From positions 126,001-190,000 of the forward strand of contig CAJNDS010000055.1 in the NCBI GenBank assembly GCA_905221605.1: a stretch of DNA of 64,000 nt, in the 5' to 3' direction. The position numbers and the translations under genes are program-made. The notes under the pieces are model-generated. The model had not been told where the DNA came from and made no database searches. It saw only the letters and a program-made list of their open reading frames with translations. Origin of the DNA: Symbiodinium natans (Eukaryota > Sar > Dinophyceae > Suessiales > Symbiodiniaceae). Positions 20,970 to 33,494 of this stretch are shown piece after piece (the first letter of the stretch is position 1; each line of letters starts with the position of its first letter).

Positions 20970-23790
20970 TCTTGTCGCCTGAATTTATAAATGTAAATCA
21001 AAAATGCTGCTCTTCGCACCTCACGAAGCTTTCGAGCTTGTTCCAACACCTAACCTTCACAGCACCTACGCCTATCACAGCAAACCCTAAACCCGCCCGC
21101 CGCCCCACTCCTCTTTTGTTTTTTGGGGCAGGCGGGCGCTGGTCGAGCGCTCAGTGAGACCCTGCGAGGGAGCCCCAGGCGGGCGACCGAGCTAGCCTCC
21201 AGGCGCCTCAAAGGTTTAGGTTGAGGGCTGCGGGTTCACGGGTTAATTGTGGTCAAGGCCTGCTCAGGGTTCGAATCGGGTTCAGAGGTGAGCCTAAGCA
21301 ACGGCATCAGGCGCCGGAAGCAAGTGCCCAAGCAGGAAGTGATGCCAGGCAAGCAGGCGCGACAAAACGCTGGCCAAAAGGAACCGTGCCTTGCTTGCTG
21401 GACGCAGCACGCGCGTACTCGCGAGGCGATGGTTTGTAAACAATCACCCCACAAGCGAAGCACACGCAGCATGTCAGTGCTGAAAGGCGCCCCGCATTCC
21501 GGAGGCCATCGTGGTGGAAGCAAGGCACGCTGCAGCACACGATGAACGCGATTGAAACCCGAGGTCGGCGCGAAGTTGGCATGTTTCGGAAAGTTATTTG
21601 GACCGCTCCACACCCGCAGCGAAACAGAGCGACGCATGCAGTGACGTAGGCAGCGCATACTGAACCTCTGCGATGGGCAGTCCGTCCGTCATGTTGTTTG
21701 AGCGATTGTGCCGGTAGGAAATTCGCTGCAAAACTTGCCCACGTGCATTGGGCGGTGGCCAAGAAACACAGACAACACAGTGTATGAAGCATTGGTGACG
21801 GTGGCTTGTGTAAGATACATCGTCCGCACAGAGTTAACATAAGTTAACGTCATTGGCGGTTACCAGCGTCATGTGTGGCGGGCACAAGCTGCTTGCCACA
21901 ACCCCCCCGGAACGTTTTTTGAGCGGAGGCGTGCAGTTTCCAAAGGGCTTATGTGATTGTCTGATGTTAATCTGACCTTGGCGGTCCGCAAGTTGGGCAA
22001 TTCTCGGATTGTTTACTTTCGTTGGTTCTACTTTGGTCTTGGTAGCGATATTGTTGACACATGTGGTTCATCAGCACCTAAGCGCCATTGTATCCCAACA
22101 TATCCCAGCAAGGTGCTTGCATGTTTATGTTTTTTGGTCTCATCAAGCGCAATGTGTACATTTTCAGTTTTCATATGCGGTCGCAACTTTTGGCAGCCGT
22201 CCCACCGGTTGCAGCACGCTCCATTGGCCCGAGCCAAGGCCGAAACGCAAGCACCACTTTGCATGGGGCATCAGTATCCCCATCCTCCACCCGCATTGAG
22301 GCTTGTCCCCATACACGCACGCACTTGCTTGGCCATGTCGACCAAGAGTTCAGTGAGGCGTCGATTTGCCGACATTGGCGTGTACTCACCATCTTCAAAC
22401 GCGTCTTTTGCTGGGGCATGAGCTGCCGGAATGCCATAAACTCGCTTCCGGCATCAGCCCCTGTCCGCCGCACGCGCCAGGTCGTCGTGCCGCCCGATGG
22501 AAAACCACGCTGGAGCCAGCGCATCTACTCGTTCGCAGCCTCCGGCCTGGCATATACCACAACATAGGCCTGCCGCATCCACGAGCAATATGCCGACGGC
22601 TGCCCCAAGACAGCGCACGAAGGGTAAAAGTGTTGTGGCGACCTGGTGAAGTTTGCTGAGGAAGACCGTGTCATAAGCGCTGCGGCCATCCAGGCAAGCC
22701 ACCGTCACGTCGGGCTGCGTCTCCAGCGGGCGACCAAGGCATCCATCCCGGACCGCGAGCTGAGCGCGTGCTGAAACGGGCGGGTTGCCTCGCCAAAAGT
22801 ACATGTCCACGTTTTGGCCAACGCCCGGGAAACGAGACGAAAGACATCCTCAGTTGCGATGCCCTGCACGCCGCCGTCCGGCTTGCGCAGGGGCCATCAT
22901 TCAAGCCAGTGCCAATGTCGCAGTGATGTCCGCCGGGACGCGTGTCTGAACGGAGTCCTCGAACGATCGTGTGTCACGAGCACAACAAGTAAGAGCTTGG
23001 AGCTGCCTTGCCTGTGAGAGGAAAAGAACACGTAAGAAATATTATGTACATGATCCATGCGAACATGCAGGAGTGCAAAAACAATCAGATCAACAGCAGC
23101 ACCCAAAAACAAAACTCGCAAGGAGCAGTAAGACCATCCAGAGTAGTGAAACTACCAAAACTCACGGTGTATTGTACATCATGGCCACCCAAAAAACTCA
23201 CTCACATGTCACATGCCGTTTCGGCAAGGCAGAGCCTCATGCTGACAGACATCACAGGCGAACTTGGTCGCACTCACGGAAAAAGACGACGAAGGTGATG
23301 CGGTCGCCATCCTGTGCCGTGCGTGAGCCCAGCGTTGCGGTAACACGGCGGACGACATGGGTTATCTTCATATTATGCCTTCATGCCATCGCCCAGTCGG
23401 CCTTCCTGCCTTCGGGGGGCAGGCTGCGGCGGTTGAGGCCGGAATGCAGTTGAACCTGCGGCTGCACCCGGCCCCGACGGTGACACTCGCGGGCGGCCGG
23501 GCCATCGTACTGGAGCACGCGGCGGTGGCGGCCGCGCGCACCCGATCCGGACAACACGGCATGAGCTCACCAAGCGGGTGTGCCCAAGCCCGTGGAGCCC
23601 CTGCGGCAAACGCGTCGCAGCGCGCTGGAGACGCTTGTGCACGCACGCGCGAGGCAGGTATACGGTGGGCTGGACGCTCCTCCTTTTGATTTCCGCAAGC
23701 GAGTACCACGAATATTCCACCGCAGCCGTGGTCAACACCGCAGCGAGAAATATCCAGGCGGGCGCCGTTCCTTGGGGACCCGATCAAAGC
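20970..23790. other. stretch without a supportable gene
   Basis: Open frames up to 177 residues occur on both strands and overlap in at least three registers. No motif, splice-consistent exon chain or repeat is visible. GC content rises toward the right-hand end. Confidence 0.45.
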
Positions 23791-23911
23791 CAGGGTCTGG
23801 TTGTGTTAATATGGCACGCTGTTGGACGGTGAGGCTTTCCTCCGCACAAACTTGGCCGACCACACGTCTCTGCTAGATCGGCTAGCAGTGCCCGCAGTCC
23901 CTGATCTGAAG

Positions 23912-24895
23912 GTCGCCTGCGTGCTTCTGCTCTTTTGTGCCGCGCCAAGTAGCAACTATATGTTTCGGGTCCTTCCGCCAGGTATTGCGGGCGAATTCGC
24001 ACGGCGACACGATGCCCTCGCAGGCTTTGCGGATTTGGCCTTCGCTCTGCAAAGACCGGTTGTTTGGCAGCGTAATGCAGCGTACTTGGCGGCCGACACA
24101 CCCCGTCCCAGGCATCCCCGTTCAGTGGCGAACAAGCACACTCCGGCTGCGGGGCAGGCCATGGCATCGTAACGGCAGCGTCGCGGTGCGTGGGGCAAAG
24201 ACGCCCGGAGGCGTCGTAACACCAGGACGCGCGTGCACTCCCGCGGGATGCGGAACTTTGGTGCTGTGGTGACACCCGGCGGCCCGCCAGGGCCCGCTGG
24301 AGACACAAACGCATGGAAGCCCGGATCAGGGTCAGATAAGGGGCTCTCCTGTCATGGCCGCCACGGCGGCGCGTTGCCATCCCCGCAGTGAGTCGCCAGC
24401 AGGTCGCCTGCCTGCCTCTGTTTTTCTGTGCCGCTTGGTTGCTGTGGGGCAGGCCATGCGATAGCCACCCAAACATCAAGGTCCCTGTCGCAACGGCAGC
24501 GTCGCTGGGCAAAAATGCCCGGAGGTGCAAATGCACCCCCGCGGCATGCGGAACTTTGGTGCTGTGATGTGCTGTGGGGAGTGCAGTGACACGGCGGCCG
24601 CCAAGGCCCGCTTAAGACAGAAACCAGGCACGGGATGCCGGGTCAAGGCCAGATAGGAGGCTCTCACATGCTGTCCTGTCATGGTCGCCACGGCGGCGCA
24701 TTGCCATCCCCGCAGTATGTCGCCATATGTGCGCGAAGTGCGGGCTCGGCTGGCAGGCAACGATGGTTTGTTGGAACCCTTCCGCGACTGAGAACGGGTG
24801 TCGCCCCAAGCAGTGCGCTGCCAAACGACCGGTCTCTGCAGAGCGAAGGCCAAGTCCACCAAGCCCACGGACATCGTGTCGCCGTGCGAATTCGG
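23912..24895. repeat. direct and inverted copies of a GC-rich repeat
   Basis: About 90 bases at 23,990-24,080 (GAATTCGCACGGCGACACGATG, then a TTGGCCTTCGCTCTGCA block, then GTTTGGCAGCG) reappear in reverse complement at about 24,820-24,895. A direct copy relation links 24,168-24,395 with 24,488-24,725; shared words include AACGGCAGCGTCGC, GCATGCGGAACTTTGGTGCT and CGCCACGGCGGCGC. A further direct pair is about 23,912-23,955 and 24,400-24,440. Long frames on the minus strand across this block (up to 250 codons) are side effects of the high GC content. Confidence 0.8.
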
Positions 24896-25859
24896 GCGTG
24901 TGCTTGTTGTCGGGCAAGCGGGGCCTCCTGGTGGCTCAGGACGCCCTGGGACAGAATCCTGATCCACGGAAGCTCAACCCATCGGCAAAACCCGGCAAAG
25001 TGGGGCCCTGGATTTGAAAATGTTGGAACTGTCGTAGCCTGGCAAGCAGCATCCACATTTTTAGGCCATCCCCCAAACAAAATCTGCAGGAATTGCGAGA
25101 ACATTTTTCCACGCGCGCTTTTTGTGCCAGCAGCAGACTCCAGTGCCGCGCTGCTCGGTCGCGGACTAAGGCCGGCGGCCGGAGACGGAGAGCACACTCC
25201 ACCAGCGACGGCCCATACTGTCCTCGCAGGGGGCTACATGCCTGGCGGATGGCGGGGCTCAATGCGCAGAGGACGTCCGCTACGCTTGCACATGACGAGG
25301 TCCGAGCGTCGGCGGTCCTTGGGCGCTACCCTCGGCACAGTGGTGTGGGTACCACATGACATGTCCCCTTGGCCCTATACGGTTTCCCGGGCCTGCTCAG
25401 TTCAGGCCAGCAGCAGCACACGTTCGCGAAAGTAGACGTAGATGGTGCGAGTACGCGATGCGTGGAACTTCACCAGGACCTACGTCCCGGGCCAAGGAGA
25501 TGCGTGCAAATCATCAAGGATGGATTCCGGGGAAGCATGCCAACATATGCCAATCGTCCGTTCGCAGCAGGATCACTGCGCACAGGGCCGGGCGTGCAGG
25601 GCTTGAGCGAGGGCGTCAACCAGTCGCAGCATGTCGCAGCCATCCGCCCCTTCCCCCAGGCAGGCCCACAAGCGTGCCTCAGCCTTGGGTTGCCGCAGCG
25701 CGTCACCATTGCCCCGGGCGACGAAGCCACACGGGCGGGTTTGACCGGCCCCGCAAAATGCCCACTTTGTCGCCGCACGCTCATACCGGATGATTTTCTT
25801 CGCTTGCAATGCACCCGGCCTCGCCGTCACGCCTGCCAACGTGTGAACTGTTAAACCCG

Positions 25860-26165
25860 GAGTTACGGGCGGGCGCCGCACTGGACAGTTGAGGTCGACG
25901 CCTTTTTTTTTTTTTCGCTCCTTTTTGCTGCTGCATGAGGATCCGCGGTCCCTGTGCACCCTATGGCTCGGGAGGGGCGGGCGCGGAGGACGGAGGTCCA
26001 GGGCCCTTCAGGTGCGGAGAGGCAAACGGCTCGGGACTGGCGGGGGTGGGGCTGCTTCAGAGGCGGCAGCGCCCAGGACGCCTATCGAAATTCAAAAAAA
26101 AATGTGGGGTATGGTTTCGAGTCCAGCTAAAGGGGTGTAAACGTCAGGGCTTTCACGTGCCGACG
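25860..26165. other. gene-free, GC-rich with poly-T run
   Basis: A (T)14 run lies at about 25,902-25,915 between GC-rich tracts. No coding or RNA feature is seen. Confidence 0.5.
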
Positions 26166-26340
26166 ATGGGGTGACGAAGGGATGACGGACGGCAGGACGA
26201 CAAGGGGACGACGCCAAGACGACCGGGGGACGACGGGGGGACGACCGCTGTCGCGCCGTTGTCGCACCGTCGTCGCGCCGTCGTCCCGCCGGCGTCCCGC
26301 CGTCGTCCCGCCGTCATCCCGCCGTCGTCCCTCCGTCATA
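26166..26340. repeat. inverted GGACGACGGC minisatellite
   Basis: The left half is made of GGGACGAC-type words and the right half of their complement GTCGTCCCGCC, with the switch near 26,245-26,255. The block as a whole can fold back on itself. Units are 10-12 bases and imperfect. No promoter or gene is evident beside it. Confidence 0.85.
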
Positions 26341-26369
26341 AGGCCTAGTTTCGGCTTAAACTAGGCCTT
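26340..26369. repeat. perfect 12-bp hairpin
   Basis: AAGGCCTAGTTT (26,340-26,351) and AAACTAGGCCTT (26,358-26,369) are exact inverted repeats around the 6-base loop CGGCTT. It follows the inverted minisatellite directly. There is no T-run after it that would suggest a terminator. Confidence 0.9.
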
Positions 26370-26399
26370 GTGACGGGAAATAGGGCCTACGTCGTTTTG

Positions 26400-29300
26400 C
26401 CCTCCGACTTTGATGTGTGGACTAACACACGCGGCTGCTGCATGCTGCTGCTGCTGCTCTTGTGCGCGGCCCCTCGCTAAACCTACTTGCTGCGCATGGT
26501 CCCGCCGCGGATACAGCCATCTTCGCGGAAAAGCGACGCTGCAGTGATACAGTGCCTAGGCAGGCTCGGCCAAGGCGCATCGGCACCGTCTCCTGGAGCC
26601 CGGGTCGCCCGACCCGAGCCGGCTAGTTTAGTAGCAGCTTAGCCGACCAAACGGATTAGCAGGCGTAACAGTACGAGGAAAAAAACTGTTTTCGATTTTG
26701 CAACCATTTCCTTGGCAGCGAACGGCCACAAAAAATGAGGCGTCCAAGCTTCTTGCTTTTAGCCATCAACGCATTTGTGCGAGTTTCGTGTGGAAATAAC
26801 TGCTACAGGCATTCACGGGCATTCCCAAAGTCTGCATGCCATTGTTATTCTGATCACCCGTATGTGCTCGTAGGACAGCCTAACCCCGTCAAACATCATT
26901 TGCATGATCATTGGCTTGATTTGTGCAGAGTTTGTTTGGGGGTGCTGGGCGCGTGGTCGCATTTTGAAAAGTGACCCCAAGCAGGCCCGGCCTTTGTATG
27001 CTTGCCACCCCATGCAAGCATGTTAAGATTGTCGTCCTGCATGCTGAATGATCAGGTGCCTCACCATGGTGTCCTGCAAAGTGTATGCGCCTTAGCGCTC
27101 TGACACGCGTGGCGTGTGCATGGGAACGGGGCACGGAAACTGAGGCCTGGTATGGTCTGCAAGGCATGTTTAGTCAAGTCGGTAGGTGGTGATGCTGATG
27201 TCCAATTGAGTTGTCATGTTTGGGCAGCCACATCTTGAAAGGGTGTTGCTCGCACAGGGCATTGCAAGCAGTAAAGTCACCGTGGTCAGCTAGCTGTTGT
27301 GGCGACAGTCGGTCACAGTCTTTGCGTGGTTGTTCTTGTTTGGGTGCCACAAGTGAACAGTCTGAACGGCGATGCGGCCATGTCGTTCCTGGTAATGTGC
27401 CAACGCTGCCATCGCACTCTTGGCCCCAGCCTCGCCCCCAAAAAAGTGTACAAAAGGTCAGACAGTGATGGCAATAAACGGCCTGTGTGATTTTCAAGAA
27501 TTGCTTAGGCTGATCACCGTCATGCAGCGAACAACCCTGCCGGCTGTTCTGCCTGATCACGACCCAGCTCTAGAGGCTTTCACTTGGGTACTCGTCGTTC
27601 ATGGCAACATTGCAAGCAAAGCTATGTGGTACAGTGTCTTGGTTTGGCGAGGAGTACACATTAGAAGCCAACAAATGCCGCTCAGTTGCAGTATTTGCAG
27701 TTTGGTCGTCAGTCCTTTCTTCGCAGTTGTGGTTCGCAATGTGTGTTTGGCTTTGTCCGCAGGTTCCACTGGTGAGCCGCTTTGTGATCGAATGCGGACT
27801 TGCATGGATTCTGCCGCGCGTCAAGTACTAGCAGCGGCAGCACAAGCCAGAACAAGTTGCCCGGCAGTCATTTGGCTGTGCCGATGTGGGCCGCACGAAG
27901 CCATCTTTGTGAATCAAGCAAAGTGCCAGTAACTGATGGCAAGTTTGGGCTTAGGTTCGGAAGCGAAGATGTTTGCCAGGCGCGGACCTTCCAGTACAGC
28001 CGGCCACTGCGGCAACTGTGTTGTGCAAGAGTCGTTCAAGAGCCACGAGTGCTTGAAAGGAAGGCCTCATCGGGCATGTTGCCCTTCATGGTGATGACGC
28101 CTTCAGCAAGAGCCTCGGACAGTGGCAGCAGTTGTTCATGTCCGCTGCGAGCAACAGTCCAAACGAAGGAAACCGGTGCCCGTAGAAGCGAAGCTTGCTA
28201 TGAAATGGGAGATGTTAAGTCAACATACGTCAACCTCCACACAGAAGACCGCACAGAGTCCCACTATTTCGAGAGACCCCTGACACGCAGAGAGTCGTCC
28301 CCGGAGTGCCCACCCCCAGTCCCGCTGAGTTTCCTTGGTGTGCCTGCCTACAGAAAAGCCCCCAGAATTTCCCTTCGGCAGAAGTCTGAAAACCTGTGGT
28401 GAAAATGTCGTAATTCCCTGTCGCAATAACGGCAGGATGCCCACATCAGGAAGCTGTAGGGTGGTGATGGTCGAAGTCATAATCATCATTGTTACTCAGT
28501 TACTAACTAGGTTTTCGAGGAATTCAACCTGCAATGTGTTTAGCCCCTCCCAAAAACACAAAACACAAGCTCAGATGTCGACGCTTATTACGTTCCATGA
28601 ACGACCAAGAGCTTGTGACAGAACAACCTTAAGTTTGAGACAGTAGCATGACTGATGGCGATGGCTATGGCTAGTATTTTGCAGCCCCCTTTTTGTGTAC
28701 TGTTGTACAAGCTCTTTGATTTGTCGTTGTTCTCTGTTCAATATCACAAATGGGTTCGCCTTCCGCAGCCTTGTCCGCAATCTACTTGATCACTATCATT
28801 CTCCGTTTTCTTGTAGTTCATTCCCTTGAGCACCAATACCTCCGGCGGGCGTCTCGGCACCAATCGGTTAACCCTTGACCCGCCAATGCTCTGTCATCCG
28901 AGTTTAGGATGAAAACTCTAGTTGTTTTGGTCGTTGCTCCTCCGGCAGCTCAGCGCCCAACACCAATCTTCGTCTGCTGAAAGTTCGCGCAACAAAGCAG
29001 TCGCATGTAATGTTGTCCTTTTCATCAGGCCTTGTAAAGTAAACGCGTGCATGTGTGTGTGTGTGTCGTTGGAGCTGATACTGTATGGTGCGTGCGCGTG
29101 TGCGAGTGTGTGTGTGTGTGCATCGTTGTAGCCGAGGTCTTGTTTGGGCGCGGCTGCAAGAAATGTGAAGTGGCAGCGTTTCTCGGCATTACGTGCCCAA
29201 GCTGCCACTAGATGCCAAATGAACTGCATGCATCCTCCCAAAGAAATCGGCGGAGGCATAGTGCATGTAGCCGCACCGCCATGAAAAAGGTTGAGGGTTG

Positions 29301-30760
29301 ACGTCCGACAGATGAAAAGCAACCGAGCGATGAGCACAAGTGCCACGAAAGAAGAAGATTCCATTGGTTGTTGGAGAAGCAGCCAGGCCTCAAGGCGACG
29401 AGCATTGGTTGGCCACTCAGTGTACATGTGCTTGTCTACACAGGAAGTTGCCTGATCGACAGGCAGTCGCCGTGGCCTTTTTGGGTCCTGTTCGCACCTC
29501 AAGAGAGGACCCAAGGCCTCTGCCCGACGTGCCGGGAAATATGTACATGTGCATTTGCGAGGTTGTGTTGACTTTCGTCATTCCAAACGGGCACGAGCAC
29601 CAGGCCAAGTGACCGCCGAGGGCTCTTTCTTGCTGGGCCCCATTGTGACGTGTTGTCAGGAGGTGGCGTCGCGAAGAAGTGCGGGCCTCAGCTCTCGGGG
29701 CCGTTCAGCAGCATGTGTGAAGTTTGCAGCTTGAGAAGGCATCCTTGGCGCCGTAGCCGCTTCACCTCTGCTCTTGGGTGCAGTTGCTTGCCTGCAACTT
29801 TGGGAGGAGTAGTTGGGATGGCCATTAGTGGAGTCATGTTAAGGCCATGTGACAATGTGCGTGGCAAGGCTTTACCAACCATGGCCGCGGAGACCCCAAA
29901 AAAGCTGGAGGTGCACCGCATTTGTCAAGCAGTTTTGTGGCATCATCAGCAGCTTGCAAGATGTTGGCATGCAATTTGCTTTGATTGTGCAGGCCTACGG
30001 TCTCAGGGGCAAGCGGGCAAAAGACGTCAATGGCACGTAGCTGAGTTTCGAATTCCCTCGCATGCTCGACCAGAGGCTTTCGCTCAGGTCTGTGGAGCGT
30101 GTTCCCGGATGTGAAGGCATGAATTCTGAATATGCGGTTTCCACATATATCTGTGGAACTTCTGTGGGCACGACTTAGACAACAGGTCAACGGCAGAGCA
30201 GTCTACAAAAAGGCAGGCATGCATTGGGCTTCATGTCTTTCGGTGTTCTACCGTGGTAGTCGATTTGCTGCAGAATGCAGGATGACGCCGACATCTATCT
30301 CACGTACAACAACTGTCAGCAGTTTCAGTTTGCCTGTCCTGTTTGCCAACCTCTGCTTGGAGGGAAGGAATGCCGTTTGAACCAGGATGGTGAAGACGCC
30401 AACGGGCGAGTGTGACGGTTTTGGTTTGGAGTGCGACCCTCACGATCTTGCTCATGCCTGCAGCCTCTCTCACCCCCGTGCCCGCAAGTTCACCCCAAGA
30501 TTCTGAATGTCTCCATGATGTCCCATGATTCCAAATGATTGAGGTACAAAGGTGTATGGGAGGTGGATGGTGAGGACACCAGGCTGAAGGTGAAACCCTA
30601 CCAGACCAAAGAAGACAGAAAAAAGGCTGCACAGCCGGCGCCCCGGTGCCTGCATGGCGCGCCACCATGTAAGTTTTAAGTAGTGTTTCTAAAAAACCAT
30701 TGCCCTGTTCCGAACTTGTGTGTAAGGCAGACTGCTGAGTCGTGAGCTAAGTGAGCTAAC
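26400..30760. other. stretch without a supportable gene
   Basis: The longest frames (200 codons near 27,800-28,400 plus; 198 codons near 28,918-29,514 minus) are low-complexity or have His/Thr tracts made by the (GT)n runs at about 29,050-29,120. No family resemblance or splice-consistent chain is visible. This may be intergenic DNA before the plus-strand cluster. Confidence 0.45.
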
Positions 30761-30839
30761 TCACATGTCTTTCAAATCCGGGCGGCAGCTAGAGGTCAGG
30801 TTTAGACCAGAATAAACGTCGAGAGAGCAAACGTGCTGA

Positions 30840-31380
30840 GATCTGGCGGCGGTGGATTCTTTCAGATCCCCAAAATTGAGCCCCTCATCGGCAAGAAAGA
30901 GCAGACGGATGAGGACCTTCTGCTCAATGGTCAAGATGCGGGCAGCCAAGATCGACAGCTTTAGATTGAGCACAGCGGTGTTCATCAGGCTTCTGCGTAG
31001 GCTTCTGCGTAGTGAACACCAGGTCAACGAGTACATCCGCAAAAAAACCAATGCGGGGACCTTAACTTGAAATGCTGCTGCCTCTGAAATGCACACCAGT
31101 GCTTGTCAGGGCATCAATGGGTGGCAAGATTACATGGCCAGTGTGATGACCTTGGAGGACGAGGAGTGCGTGCCTGAGATCTCCAAACACCATTGCCAGC
31201 AGTGGTATTGGTATCGGTGAATGTGGTGGATGCATGTGGATGCTTTGCTGCGTCTCGACCGCGTCTCGAGGTCCAAGATTGCTGACAGCCTTGAAGCCAG
31301 GTTGAATGCCAAGCTGGGGGAGCGGGACATTTCCAAGGTCTCTTCCAAGGTAGCTCCCAAGCGCGCTTCGCGCTGATATG
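30840..31380 (+). CDS. exon fragments, unknown protein
   Basis: Two segments read well on the plus strand. The first, about 30,850-30,964, gives GFFQIPKIEPLIGKKEQ and ends at TAG. The second, about 31,098-31,377, gives YMASVMTLEDEECVPEI, then a TGA, then a Lys/Arg/Leu-rich helix (KIADSLEARLNAKLGERD). The second begins after an AG-G junction typical of dinoflagellate exons. The stop inside it means either another intron or decay. The antisense of the first segment is also open, so strand choice rests on the neighbours. Confidence 0.3.
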
Positions 31381-32298
31381 ATTGTTTAAAGCTTGAATCT
31401 ACAACATAGTGAGATGAGTTTCAAAGCGGGTGCTCACAATTCTGGTGGAGTGATGCAGGCTCGATTCGTAATGCAGTTCGAATGAGCACCCAGCTGACTC
31501 TCACGCGGGATTTTTTCATACAGCATGACTGTTCTTGTGCCAAACGTGGTCTGCGCAGCACTCTTGACGTCCAAAAGCTCAACACTGCTTCGGAGAAAAG
31601 TGGAGCAACTAGCGTTGTGCTGCCAAAGCGCTGCTGCTCGTGGAAATGCCAAGTGGCCGTGCTCAAGCGATCCAAGTGATGTAAATGTATATGCCGACGG
31701 TACAAATGCTGATGCGATGGTCGGACAAGCCTCATCCGGTAGCTCCCTTCCCAAGATTTATACACCGATTAAGTAACAACACCAGTGGTACAGATGATCG
31801 ACGCCATGGTGCCCCTTTTTCCCTAGAGGCAGGACTGATGAACTGGTTGGCTGATCGTGATTTGTTTGCGGGTCGGAAGAGTGCTTCTGCGAACGCTGTA
31901 AGACTGTAAGATTGACAGGGCACAGGATTGCAATTGCATGGCGTTGCAATCCTTGGAGTCATGAGCCATCCCAAGATGTGAAGATGAAATCTTGTGTCAT
32001 GGTGTTTGTAGGCAGTTATGTGCCCAGGGTCTCTCAGGGTCTTCTGTGAGCACATCCAGAGGCTGCAACTGTACGCAAAAGACCTGGTATCAAGACGATA
32101 CGCATTGAGCAGCTAGCATGCGGATCCTCTTTAGGTGGACACGACAGCAATGTGAGTGCATTGTGAGTGCATCTCAAGAGCATCGCAAGTGCAATTTTGG
32201 CAAATGTTTCGCAGACCTCGGCTTTGGAGAATCGAGAGCTGCACCATGGCAGAAGAGGCTACGATGCGCTACGTTGCTCCCTTTTGTAATCCGCTGTG

Positions 32299-32523
32299 TT
32301 TCCGACGGCAAGACGCGCGCTCCAAGTTGGCCGTTGCGATGTACAGGTGGCAGCAGATAATGGCCCTGGTCTGATGCCAGAGGACAATTTCCATGTAGCC
32401 ACACATGCGTCTGCTAGGAGGGCATTTGGGGCTTTGAGAACCAACTCTTCTGGCAGAAAAGCTGTCAAGGCCCTTATCAAGCTTGTGCAATACGGCATTG
32501 CTTTGAGTCCTTTTAGGCCATGA
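32299..32523 (+). CDS. exon with MutL/GHKL-like DNG motif (tentative)
   Basis: The frame reads QVAADNGPGLMPEDNF, then HVATHASARRAFG. The GHKL ATPase fold of MutL-type mismatch repair proteins has a DNGxG motif followed about ten residues later by a His/Thr-Ser segment, so the spacing is suggestive. The upstream Glu/Asn helix (motif I) is not visible in nearby frames, and neither is the FRGEAL motif. I therefore regard the assignment as weak. The exon ends at TGA 32,521, and the sequence after it shows another protein-like frame to about 32,710. Confidence 0.2.
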   Translation, partial: FPTARRALQVGRCDVQVAADNGPGLMPEDNFHVATHASARRAFGALRTNSSGRKAVKALIKLVQYGIALSPFRP

Positions 32524-32970
32524 AGATGGGGGTAGTGAAATTGTTTCGTTCAATCAAAGCATTGAAGCTTTCGTCGAAGCGTTGCGAGCTTCAAGACTTT
32601 TGCCGGCTGTGCGGGCACCGTTCAGTGCTTGGAAGCACCTGCGCGTCTTTTATATGCCTGTATGGGGGGGCGGAAAGAAGCGTGATGCGGCGTGTAAAGA
32701 AGCATGAGGCGTTAAATGGCTTCAAGCGTAAGGAGTTTTAGGAGAGTGGAGGAGGCCCCAGCAGGTATTCGCACGCATTCAGAGGCTTAGGCTGGCTTGA
32801 GGAGGTGTTAGGGTCTGGCCGATGTCCGATTTCACACCGCCCTGTTTGCAACGGAGTCTAAGGGCCTGGAATTCTCAGAGCTTCTGCTAGCTTAAGTTCT
32901 TGGTTGCTGACACCAGCAAAAGCAGCTCAAGGATAGTGACGGTTCGATTTGAGTGCTGCTCTGTGCTGCT

Positions 32971-33290
32971 TTTCCTTACCTTCGATGTGGGGTTGTTAGA
33001 TGTTAACTCCTCGCTCGGTGTCCCACCCGGTCTCCTGGCCTAGTCCCTGGTGCCCACATTTACAGAGAAGCCCGCCAAGACCCGAAAGAAGCCCGCTGAG
33101 AGCTTTTCAGAACATTCCTGCAGCAGGCTACAGAGAGTCCGGCCCACTCCCAAAGAAGTTCGCCGACCAGAGAAGCTTGCAGAGAGTCCTGCGACAAGCC
33201 TGCAGAGAAGTGTCATGAATTGTCCGAGCACGGCAGGATGGCTCCCACACCGGGTGCAACTGTAGGGTGGGGATGAACGAAGTAAATACT
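32971..33290. repeat. interspersed repeat, copy A
   Basis: It begins TTTCCTTACCTTCGATGTGGGGTTGTTAGATGTT-like (shown in parts: TTCGATGTGGGGTTGTTAG) and ends GGTGGGGATGAACGAAGTAAA. The interior is built from imperfect AGAGAAG-CCCGC words. The ends match copies at 33,311 and 61,900 while the interiors differ in length and wording. A short GCGAAGCTTCGAAG palindrome follows the end. Confidence 0.7.
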
Positions 33291-33310
33291 TTTGCGAAGC
33301 TTCGAAGATC

Positions 33311-33494
33311 TTTTGTTCCCTACCCTCGGCGTGGGGTTGTTAGATTTTAAACTCAACTCTTCTCCTCCTCGCCCGGTCCCTGGAGTGCCCAACGCCAGAG
33401 TGTCCCTGCAGTGCCCAACCCCAGAACGTCCCAAAGTGTCCCTGGAGTGCCGTATCTCTACCTAGAGAGGGTGGGGATGTTCGAAGTGAATATT
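33311..33494. repeat. interspersed repeat, copy B
   Basis: It begins TTTTGTTCCCTACCCTCGGC and ends GGTGGGGATGTTCGAAGTGA. The interior is built from imperfect GTCCCTGGAGTGCCC words. It is in direct orientation 20 bases after copy A. Confidence 0.75.

Noticed and set aside
21262-21282. GGTTCGAATC, a T-loop-like word suggesting a tRNA
   Set aside because: No pairing T-stem, anticodon arm or acceptor stem can be drawn around it.
23784-24536. 250-codon minus-strand open frame
   Set aside because: It lies in the GC-rich repeat cluster. Repeated DNA words explain it, and there is no start or motif.
28918-29514. 198-codon minus-strand open frame
   Set aside because: Contains His-Thr tracts produced by (GT)n runs, and no conserved motif.
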